Assembly (NCBI GenBank): GCA_933822405.4
Contig: CAKOGP040001125.1
Coordinates: forward strand, 1 to 31,649
Reading direction: 5' to 3'
Length of the DNA: 31,649 nt
Source of the DNA: Cylindrotheca closterium
Lineage: Eukaryota > Bacillariophyta > Bacillariophyceae > Bacillariales > Bacillariaceae
Shown here: positions 1 through 9,600 of the stretch, piece after piece
Layout: each line of letters starts with the position of its first letter
Numbering within the stretch: the stretch's first letter is position 1
Program-made: the position numbers and the translations under genes
Notes under the pieces: model-generated
What the model was told of the DNA's origin: nothing
What the model saw: only the letters and a program-made list of their open reading frames with translations
Database searches by the model: none

Positions 1-719
1 TGAAGGATGGCGCACAATTTAGTAGTGAACAACACATTACTAGATGACTCATCTGAGGGAGATTAGAGGGGTTGAATTTGCAAACGTGGTGTTACGCACG
101 CTGCGCGTACGGGATTGCTCCGACTAACCACACGATATTATCTTTCCCGAAAATTTGATTCATTTGATTCGAAACTGACTCACGTATACAAGTATACAGC
201 AGCCAATGTACAGTATTTTAAAAAATACACCTTTATATGAAATAAATTTCGTTCGTTCCTGTACGCAGTTTCAAGTTCCGATCAAAATTCTGCAGAATTC
301 AAGTAGAATGCCACGTCACGCATCAGCTTTTTTTAAAAATAAAAGTGCTTCGTAGAATTTAGCAGATTCTGTACCATACAATAATCCATCATTACAACAC
401 AACTTCAAAATGGCAATTTTCATCAACCTTCCAACCCCTTCAAATGGTTGACATCAAGGAAGACACGGACATCTCCACTTTTTACACAATTCACTTCTAC
501 ACGCATCACTAAAGCATGTAACATAAAAAATGGAGACGTGAGAAGATTCCGAACATATGGTAGTGAAAATCTACCTGTGAAAAAGGCTGATGGATTCGAT
601 TTCATCTCGACTGTAAGCGTTCAAGCACTTATTGCATTCGTCGCTCATCTCAAAAAAGTCGATGCACAGCTAACAGTAGCTGTATAGTATCGGTATCTAC
701 CGTATTCCAATATCGAGCG
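1..719. other. Stretch without a supported gene
   Basis: AT-rich sequence in which I can support no gene. The open frames at 423-687 on either strand begin at non-ATG codons or show no recognisable motif. No repeat, RNA gene or splice-delimited exon is evident. Confidence 0.5.
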
Positions 720-1020
720 ATCTGGTCCCCAACATGACTCGCTGAAGCGTACTATCATAACGTCTGAATAGAAGTTTTCGCATGGTTTTGGGACCCTATG
801 AACTCCCAAGACACAAAGTACTTGATCAATTCGGCGGAGGTTGCTTCTGGTGATATATGGAAGGACTTTGAACTCATTCGGTGTTCGATATCAGGCTGTC
901 TTGGTGCAAAGATTGTCAACCGAGTCCAACAAGTAGCAAAATTCGTCAGAAATAGATGAACACTGCACGGCATGGGCTCCACTAGAGGAGGAAAAGTTGG
1001 AATCAGATGCGGCGGAAGGC
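720..1020 (-). repeat. Left arm of a diverged inverted repeat
   Basis: Read on the minus strand, this stretch aligns by eye to the plus strand at about 1895-2200. Shared landmarks include 'caacctccgcc', 'gcctgatatcg' against 'ccctgatatcg', and 'acgaattttgctac' against 'cgaaattttgccac'. The two arms are diverged by substitutions and small indels and lie about 0.9 kb apart. They may be two decayed copies of the same gene end placed head to head, or long terminal inverted repeats of an old element. The copies carry stops in all frames, so I treat them as non-coding relics. Confidence 0.7.
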
Positions 1021-1294
1021 TTCATGGATATATAAGCTATGACATGCGCCGTGATTACTACTTGTTTGACCTCAAGTCATTCCACAATCAACAAGTGTCG
1101 TTGGGATCATCTTTTGGTGGATTGGAACTGAGTGAGTCTCACACGATGTCATCGTTCTAATTGTTCTTCCAATCTCAGATACATGCAGGCTGCGTAATGT
1201 TTTTCAATTGCGTTCGCTCTCGATCCGATGTCCAACTACAGGGTGCTACAAACATCTTCCATGATATCTTGAGGGCGGATGGCCAGCAAAAAAC

Positions 1295-1723
1295 TCAAAT
1301 CTGGGATGCCATTCTGACATTGATGAATCGTGCGTTGATATTCTGTTGTGTCATTCGAGCATGCTCTATTGTGTGAAGACCAATGGTACGCGTACTAGCG
1401 TTTCGCTCAATAAAGTCTTTCTTATAGTACTGCTGAATGGATTCCCAAAGTACACCATTGTGCGAAGCCGGTTCCACTATGGACATTCCGACGTCGAAAT
1501 TCAGTCCAAGATTCAGGACTACGGGGCCCCACTTTGTAACATACGACAAGATCTGATAGATGCATGGTACAATGAATACTGTTGCTGCCGAGCCAAGAAC
1601 AATCCCAGTGAAATCATCGGGGGCGCGAGTTTGAGTAACAGCAATCATGACATCATGGCCACTCATATAATCCGGAAACGATGACAATTCGGCCTGAAAT
1701 GACGGAAAGTTGCATATTATCAT
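1295..1723 (-). CDS. Unassigned ORF with one hydrophobic segment (doubtful)
   Basis: An ATG-started frame of 142 residues. It has a hydrophobic stretch around residues 40-65 (GIVLGSAATVFIVPCIYQIL) that could be a membrane segment. I do not recognise a family. An ORF of similar length lies antisense (1346-1684, plus), and the ATG region overlaps the plus-strand DUF6824 fragment that starts at 1681. Only one of these can be real, and both may be chance frames in decayed sequence. The ORF sits between the two arms of the inverted repeat, which argues that it is a remnant and not an expressed gene. Confidence 0.2.
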   Translation of the reverse strand: MIICNFPSFQAELSSFPDYMSGHDVMIAVTQTRAPDDFTGIVLGSAATVFIVPCIYQILSYVTKWGPVVLNLGLNFDVGMSIVEPASHNGVLWESIQQYYKKDFIERNASTRTIGLHTIEHARMTQQNINARFINVRMASQI

Positions 1724-1915
1724 CGGAAACTCTTGTACCCAAACCGAATGATGTCCTGCTTGCCCGTGGCAAACGGATCCAAAAGCATCCTGGAAACATT
1801 TCCTTCCAAGATTGGATGCAGGATCATCGATCGGAATACGAAAATGCTTACAATGAGTTCAAACGACGACAGGTGGTGAAGGAACTCAAGAGTCGAAATA
1901 CTAGCCGTAAAATCG
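1681..1915 (+). pseudogene. DUF6824-type domain fragment
   Basis: From the ATG at 1681, the frame encodes about 75 residues with the hallmark of the DUF6824 family, which is strongly expanded in diatoms: NDVLLARGKRIQKHPGN, followed by aromatic and basic positions (ISFQDWMQDHRSEYENAY) and a KRRQVVKEL helix. The family is thought to be nuclear or regulatory, but its biochemical role is not established. Canonical members read LLGRG here; this copy has LLARG. After KELKSRN the frame drifts into a Phe/Leu/Cys-rich tail and stops at 2004, without the rest of the domain. At about 1895 the sequence enters the right inverted-repeat arm. It is most likely a truncated gene copy; a spliced first exon is possible, but I see no convincing downstream exon. 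Confidence 0.6.
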
Positions 1916-2200
1916 GATTCAATTTTCTCTTCTTGTGGGGGGCATGCATGACATGCACTTCACCTGATTTTGACGAAATTTTGCCACATGATGGACTGGG
2001 TTGAGAATCTGAACAAAGGCACCCTGATATCGCACATCACACGTTTCCAAAGTCCTCATCGCAGTATAACAACAGAAACAACCTCCGCCAAGATTATTAA
2101 GCTCTTTGTATTTAGAAAGAAACAGTGGCATGTTAGCGCCAAGATACATAACGGTGCGAGATTCGACAAGCATGGCATCCAGTAACTTTCGAGAGGATCA
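1895..2200 (+). repeat. Right arm of a diverged inverted repeat
   Basis: This is the plus-strand partner of the minus-strand sequence at 720-1020. The matches run through 'gcatgcatgacatgcacttcacct', 'ttggactcggttga' against 'atggactgggttga', 'caacctccgcc' and the region near 2160-2190. The inner end overlaps the point where the DUF6824 fragment loses recognisable coding. Confidence 0.7.
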
Positions 2201-2427
2201 ATCCACCTCGGAGCGAGGTATTTAGTATGGAAGCATGAAGAATATAGAGGTTGTAGATACACAATGAAAATGAAGTCACAGTGCTATGAAACCTGTAGTG
2301 ATGGTGAGGCCCTCATGCTTGATACCAGCAGCAATAGCTAGTAGTCGTAGGTAGGTACAATCATAGGAATAAAGTTATCTACTACAATCATTATCGTAGA
2401 GCTTGCTTTGTTCAATAGCTACATAGT
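2201..2427. other. Intergenic, 3' side of the secreted-protein gene
   Basis: AT-rich sequence with no ORF that I can support. It lies immediately downstream of the minus-strand gene at 2428-3030 and presumably holds that gene's 3' untranslated region and polyadenylation signals. No specific motif is convincing. Confidence 0.4.
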
Positions 2428-3030
2428 TCAGGGCGTGTCGTAGGAAAACTTCAAACTGGACAATGAGAACGCAAAACCATCCGGACACGTTGGAATCAAC
2501 GTCACTGATGCAATGTCGTTGGACATGTCGAAAAACTGCGGCATGAGTTGAGCTTCTTCTCCGTTATCAGATAAAAATGGAAGGGGAATGGGACCAATTT
2601 CCGTTTGGGAGAACTGCGTTGTGAAGGAGAAGTGTAATTCTGTGACAGATGCATTGTGATTATAGAACTGAAAGCTCTCCAGCGAGAACGTCCCCCGATC
2701 AGTGCGGGCAATGGTCGTTGGCTTGTCAAAGAAGAGGACAGACTCCTTTCCTGGAATAAAGCATTCACTGTTGGCACAGTCCACGACCAAAGGCGGAGGC
2801 CTGAAGTCAAAGCCACAGTAGCTTCGGACACTACCAAAAGTTGAACCGCTCTCGATTGCCGGAGGGCTGTCAAAGTCTAACGTAGTCGTAATTCTGCCTC
2901 CTCCTCCTCCTGCTGCTGCTGCTGATGTCGATGTATATGTTTCAGGGCATGACGAAGCACCAACAAGGTTGTTCGTTGTGACCAGCAGAGGTAACGACGA
3001 CAGTAACACAAGTGCGATGCAACGACCCAT
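2428..3030 (-). CDS. Small secreted protein, predicted beta-rich
   Basis: An ATG-started frame of 200 residues. Residues 1-26 form a typical signal peptide (MGRCIALVLLSSLPLLVTTN, then NLVGASS), so the product should enter the secretory pathway. A low-complexity Ala/Gly run at about residues 37-45 comes from GCT and GGA trinucleotide repeats. The remainder alternates hydrophobic and polar residues and has paired Cys residues (SYCGF, VDCANSECF, PTCPDGF). A 'GTFSLESFQFYN' segment resembles the central strand of carbohydrate-binding beta-sandwich domains; this is inference, not a family assignment. No membrane segment follows the signal peptide. The gene is divergently arranged to the giant secreted-protein gene at 3688, with about 0.66 kb between the start codons, so the two could share regulation. 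A cell-wall or extracellular-matrix role is plausible but unproven. Confidence 0.7.
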   Translation of the reverse strand: MGRCIALVLLSSLPLLVTTNNLVGASSCPETYTSTSAAAAGGGGGRITTTLDFDSPPAIESGSTFGSVRSYCGFDFRPPPLVVDCANSECFIPGKESVLFFDKPTTIARTDRGTFSLESFQFYNHNASVTELHFSFTTQFSQTEIGPIPLPFLSDNGEEAQLMPQFFDMSNDIASVTLIPTCPDGFAFSLSSLKFSYDTP

Positions 3031-3687
3031 AGCACTGCTGTATGTCGATCGTATTGTCGTGGGTACTAACTATGCCGGTAGAATACAGGATGTACGAAAT
3101 AATGTGCATAGAATACTGGTAGCTATAATATCTTGAATCTAGGTATACATACCGGTAGATATATCTCAGATTGTGGTACCAACCGCAAATTTTGCCGGCG
3201 TGGCTAACAAGATTGGCCACAAGATTAGCGAGCGCCATAGTTTCTCATCCTCTCCGCGGTAAAGCGCAAACGCGTACAGTAATAGGTTCAGAACATACTG
3301 CACCGATAAGTGCACAATCGGTCTTCGAAGCTTTCCCTCCTCCTGTGATCTTGAACGAAAGATCTCGTGCGATCCATGGACATGTTAGTTATGAAAATAT
3401 ATATTGCTCGCACTTTCTGCGCGAAGCTTATAATTAAACGCGTAGGTCCTACAGAAACCACATGAAAATACTTTTTTCTACTCGTAGTTGCTCGTAAATA
3501 TATATACCGGTAGGTTCTCTACATTATCGTGTGTACAATGGCTCATCTGGCAGCCAACCCAGCCCATTTTCGGCAACGGAAACAAGGTCCACGCCTGCCA
3601 AATCCTCTCACGTTTTGTCAAACTGATACAGTAGGTGTAGAGTTGTCACAACGGTAGTGTGAGCTAATCGGTCTATCATCAGGCAAC
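3031..3687. promoter_or_regulatory. Divergent intergenic region with repeated CYGGTAG motif
   Basis: This 657-base interval separates the start codons of two divergent genes for secreted proteins, so it must contain both promoters. The 9-mer taccggtag or a one-base variant occurs four times in the same orientation: 3073-3081 (tgccggtag), 3114-3122 (tactggtag), 3150-3158 (taccggtag) and 3505-3513 (taccggtag). I cannot assign a factor. No clear TATA box can be singled out in this AT-rich context. Confidence 0.45.
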
Positions 3688-6600
3688 ATGAAGGCCGTTC
3701 AAACACTTGCCAAGCTACTACTACTACTAGTATTACTCTCAGTGTCGGTAGCTCCCGCTGCCGGCCGCCATCATCATCGAGGTACCAAGAAGAGAAGGAT
3801 GCAAAAGATGCTAAAAATGAAAAAGAATACAAGCGTTACTACTAGCCGAAAAGGTACAAAGCTAACTGCCAGTTCGGTCAAAGGTGCCACGGGCAAAGGT
3901 GCCAAGAAAGGTACAATAGTCGTAGGATCCAAAGGAATTGGTGGCAAAGGAAACGGTGGCAAAGGAAACGGTGGCAAAGGAGGTTCGAAGGCAGGATTCA
4001 ACGCTCCCTTTCCAGCACCTGTAGTGCTATTGCCATTGATACCGACTTTGGCTCCATCGATGGAGGAACCCAGCAGACAACCCGTCACAAGAATTCCAAC
4101 AAGGACCCCCCCATCTGGCGGTGGTAGTGGTGGCGGTGGCGGCGGTGCTGCTGCTGCTCCAACCGTATGCTTGTCGACCCCTTGCCAAACAACAACGCCT
4201 CAATTCGTGCCCTGCGGTGTCGGTGGAGTTGCTTTCTTTTCACCCCTTGCCACAAGAACCCTTACTGCAGCAGGTCAGACATTGTCTTTTGACTTTATCG
4301 GGCTCCCCGCTCCCATCGCTGGAACCACTGTCTTTATTGGAGCGTCTTACACAGGCGATATCGTAAATGCTAACCAGTGTATGGAGCTACAAGGTGAAGA
4401 CGGTCCTACTTCTTCTGGTTTTTGTAAGCTTACATCTACAACCACTGCTACTACTGCAAATGCTTTCACAACAGCCACCGCAGCCGAGTTCAACGCTTGG
4501 AACGCGGATGGAACAGTGACAATTCAACAGGATGCAAGCAGTTTTGTCACTCCGATCGGCACGGATGTCGGAAGCGTCTTGTTGGCATATTGTACCCTTC
4601 AATCATGTGGCCTGGCTAGTGTCACTACGCCATGTCCAAATCAACCAGCTACACCGGTGGACTGTACTGCCTTTCCTGGAACAACTTCGGTAACGACTCC
4701 GACTCTCACTGCCACTTTGACTACAAGTGGCCAGGCTCTCGCCTTTTCATTTACTACATTGGTCGACGCTATATCTCCCGTGAATATCATTGCGTCCTAT
4801 AATGGTGATACGGATGAAAGTACTCCATTCGATGAATGTCTAGACATTGTGGCTGAAGGGGGTGTCTTTTCCGGATCTTGCTACTTTGATGAGACCACCA
4901 CTGGTACCACCAACCCAACGCAGGTTGTAACGCAAGCGACGGCAGCTGAATTCAACGCTTGGAATGCGGATGGGACCGTGACGATTACATTGGATGCGGA
5001 TAGTGGCGTTGGCCCTGGTGATGGGGGTGGAAACGATGGCGGAACCGTCCAATTGCAATATTGTGCAAGAGGATGTGGCACTCCTGGTGTCACATCCACT
5101 TGTCAGAATCAGCCAGCGACTCCTGTCGACTGTGCTGCCTTTCCTGGTACAGCTTCGGTTACAACTCCAACTCTCACAACGACTTTGACTACAAGTGGCG
5201 AGGCTCTCGCGTTTTCCTTTGCTGGACTATCCGATACTGTGTCTCCTGTGAATATCATTGCGTCCTATAATGGTGATACCGATGACAGTACTTCATCCGA
5301 TGAATGTCTTGACATTGTAGCTGAAGGTGGTGTCTTTTCCGGATCTTGCTACTTTGATGAGACCACCACTGGTACCACCAACCCAACGAATGTTGTAACA
5401 CAAGCGACGGCAGCAGAATTCAACGCTTGGAATGTGGATGGAACCGTGACGATTACATTGGATGCCGACAGTGGCGTTGACCCTAATAATGGAGGTGGAA
5501 ACGATGTTGGAAGCGTCCAATTGCAATATTGTGCAAGAGCATGCGGCATTCCTGGTATCCTTGCCGCTTGTCCAAATCAACCTGCTACTCCTGTCGACTG
5601 TGCTGCCTTTCCTGGTACAACTTCGGTAACGACTCCGATTCTCACTGCTACTTTGACTACAAGTGGCGAGGCTCTCGCGTTTTCCTTTGCTGGACTATCC
5701 GACTCTGTGTCTCCTGTGAATATCATTGCGTCCTATAATGGTGATACCGATGACAGTACAACATCCGATGAATGTCTTGACATTGTAGCTGAAGGTGGTG
5801 TCTTTTCCGGATCTTGCTACTTTGATGAGACCACCACTGGTACCACCAACCCAACGAATGTTGTAACACAAGCGACGGCAGCAGAATTCAACGCTTGGAA
5901 TGTGGATGGAACCGTGACGATTACATTGGATGCCGACAGTGGCGTTGACCCTAATAATGGAGGTGGAAACGATGTTGGAAGCGTCCAATTGCAATATTGT
6001 GCAAGAGCATGCGGCATTCCTGGTATCCTTGCCGCTTGTCCAAATCAACCTGCTACTCCTGTCGACTGTGCTGCCTTTCCTGGTACAACTTCGGTAACGA
6101 CTCCGATTCTCACTGCTACTTTGACTACAAGTGGCGAGGCTCTCGCGTTTTCCTTTGCTGGACTATCCGACTCTGTGTCTCCTGTGAATATCATTGCGTC
6201 CTATAATGGTGATACCGATGACAGTACAACATCCGATGAATGTCTTGACATTGTAGCTGAAGGTGGTGTCTTTTCCGGATCTTGCTACTTTGATGAGACC
6301 ACCACTGGTACCACCAACCCAACGAATGTTGTAACACAAGCGACGGCAGCAGAATTCAACGCTTGGAATGTGGATGGAACCGTGACGATTACATTGGATG
6401 CCGACAGTGGCGTTGACCCTAATAATGGAGGTGGAAACGATGTTGGAAGCGTCCAATTGCAATATTGTGCAAGAGCATGCGGCATTCCTGGTATCCTTGC
6501 CGCTTGTCCAAATCAACCTGCTACTCCTGTCGACTGTGCTGCCTTTCCTGGTACAACTTCGGTAACGACTCCGATTCTCACTGCTACTTTGACTACAAGT

Positions 6601-9600
6601 GGCGAGGCTCTCGCGTTTTCCTTTGCTGGACTATCCGACTCTGTGTCTCCTGTGAATATCATTGCGTCCTATAATGGTGATACCGATGACAGTACAACAT
6701 CCGATGAATGTCTTGACATTGTAGCTGAAGGTGGTGTCTTTTCCGGATCTTGCTACTTTGATGAGACCACCACTGGTACCACCAACCCAACGAATGTTGT
6801 AACACAAGCGACGGCAGCAGAATTCAACGCTTGGAATGCGGATGGAACCGTGACGATTACATTGGATGCCGATAGTGGCGTTGACCCTGGTAATGGAGGT
6901 GGAAACGATGGTGGAAGCGTCCAATTGCAATATTGTGCAAGAACATGTGGAACTCCTGGTATCACTACTGCTTGTCAGAATCAGCCAGCGACTCCTGTCG
7001 ACTGTGCTGCCTTTCCTGGTTCAATTTCAACGACCTCGACGATTCTCACAACGACTTTGACTACAAGTGGCGAGGCTCTCGCATTTTCCTTTGCTGGATT
7101 GGCCGACTCTTTGTCTCCAGTCAATATCCTTGCAACTTTCGATGGTGACATTGATAGTGGCGCGGTATCCAATGAATGTTTTGATATTGTGGGAGAAGGT
7201 GGTGTCTTATTTTCAGGATCTTGTTACTTTGACGAATTAACGTTCGGTGCCACGGGCGTAACGCAGGTTGTAACGCAAGCGACAGCAGCAGAGTTCAACG
7301 GTTGGAATGCCGATGGAACCGTCACAATTATTTTGGATGCAGACAGCAACGTACTTCCTGGTGTCGATTCATCAGTTGGAACAATCCAATTGCAATATTG
7401 CATCACACCAACCACAGGAACATGTGACACTCCAGGTATAACTACCGCTTGTCCCAATCAGCCTGCGACGCCTGTAGACTGTTCTGCCTTTCCCGGTACA
7501 ATTTCAACGTTATCTACTGTTCAAACTGCCACTTTGACTACAAGTGGCGAGGCTCTTGTACTATCATTCACTGGATTGGCGGACTCTGTGTCTCCTGTCA
7601 ATATTCTTGCATCTTTCGACGGTGACGATGATCAGGGTGTAGCACGAAATGAATGTATTGATATTCTTTCTGAATTTGGTGTCTTTACTGGATCTTGTTA
7701 CTTTAATGAAGAAACGTTCGGTGCCGCCGGGAACGTCCAGGTTGTAACGCAAGCGACAGCGGCAGACTTCAACGCTTGGAATGCGGATGGAACGGTGACG
7801 CTAACTTTGGATGCCGACAGTAACATCAACCCTGGTGGCGGTTCATCTGTTGCGACAATCCAATTGCAGTATTGTATCATTGAACCCCCAGCAACATGTG
7901 GCACTCCTGGTATAACTACCGCTTGTCCAAATCAGCCTGCGACCCCTGTGGACTGTGCTGCTTTTCCTGGTTCAATTTCAACGACCTCTACGGTTCAAAC
8001 TGCTACTTTGACTACCAGTGGCGAGGCTCTCGCATTGTCGTTTGCTGGATTGGCCGACTCTGTGTCTCCAGTCAATATTCTTGCATCTTTCGATGGTGAT
8101 GATAATAGTGGCGCAGCATCCAATGAATGTATTGATATTCTTTCTGAATTTGGTGTCTTTACTGGATCTTGTTACTTTGACGAATTAACGTTTGGAGCCA
8201 CTGGGAATGTGCAAGTCGTGACACAAGCGACAGCAGCAGACTTCAACACTTGGAATGCCGATGGATTTGTCACGATTACTTTGGATGCCGACAGGATTGT
8301 CGACCCTCGTGGCGATTCAAATGTTGCCTCAGTCCGATTGCAGTATTGTATCATACCACCCCCACAAACATGTGGCACTCCTGGCATCACTACCGCTTGT
8401 CCAAATCAGCCTGCGACTCCTGTTGACTGTACTGCCTTTCCTGGGACAATTTCAACGACGACTACGGTTCAAACTGCCACTTTGACCACAGGTGGCGAGG
8501 CCCTCGCATTATCCTTTACTGGATTGGCCGACTCTGTGTCTCCTGTAAACATCCTTGCATCTTACGATGGTGACATTGATCGGGGCGTAGCACGCAGTGA
8601 ATGTATGGATATTCTTTCTGAATTTGGTGTCTTTACTGGATCGTGTTACTTTGACGAACTCACGTTTGGTGCCGCTGGGAATGTGCAAGTTGTGACTCAA
8701 GCCACAGCAGCAGACTTCAACGCTTGGAATGCGGACGGGATGGTGACGATTACTTTGGATGCCGACAGTAACGTCCTTCCTGGTGTCGATTCGTCAGTTG
8801 GGACAATTCAATTGCAATATTGCATCGTACCGCCACCAGCAACATGCGGCAGTCCTGGTATAACTGCCGTCTGTCCAAATCAGCCTGCAACTCCTGTGGA
8901 CTGTGCTGCCTTTCCTGGTTCAATTTCAACTACGTCTACTATTCTCACTACTACATTGACTACAAGTGGCGAGGCTCTCTCGTTATCCTTTAATGGATTG
9001 GTCGACTCTGTGTCTCCCGTGAATATCCTTGCATCTTACGATGGTGACATAGATGGTGGCGCAGCAGGAGCCAATGAATGTATTGATATTCTTTCTGAAT
9101 TTGGTGTCTTCACTGGATCTTGTTACTTTGACGGTTTAACATATGGTGCTGCCGGGAATGTGCAGGTTGTAACGCAAGCGACAGCAGCAGACTTCAACGC
9201 TTGGAATGCCGATGGATTTGTCACGATTACTTTGGATGCCGACCGCAATGTCGACCCTAGTGGTGGCGGATCAAATGTTGGAACAATCCAATTGCAGTAT
9301 TGTATCATACCACCCCCACAAACATGTGGCACTCCTGGCATCACAAGCGCTTGTCCCAATCAACCTGCGACTGCTGTTGACTGTTCTACCTTTCCTGGCT
9401 CGATTTCAACGACGTCTACTATTCTCACTGCTACTTTGACTACGAGTGGCCAGGCTCTCGTGTTTTCTTTTACTGGACTAGCCGATTCTGTGTCTCCCGT
9501 CAATATCCTTGCATCTTACGATGGTGACGATGATCAGGGCGCAGCACGCAATGAATGTATTGATATTCTCTCTGAATTTGGTGTTTTTACTGGATCTTGT

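Noticed and set aside
423..687. Overlapping short ORFs on both strands at the window start
   Set aside because: The plus-strand one starts at TTG with no internal ATG, neither has a known motif, and the overlap is antisense.
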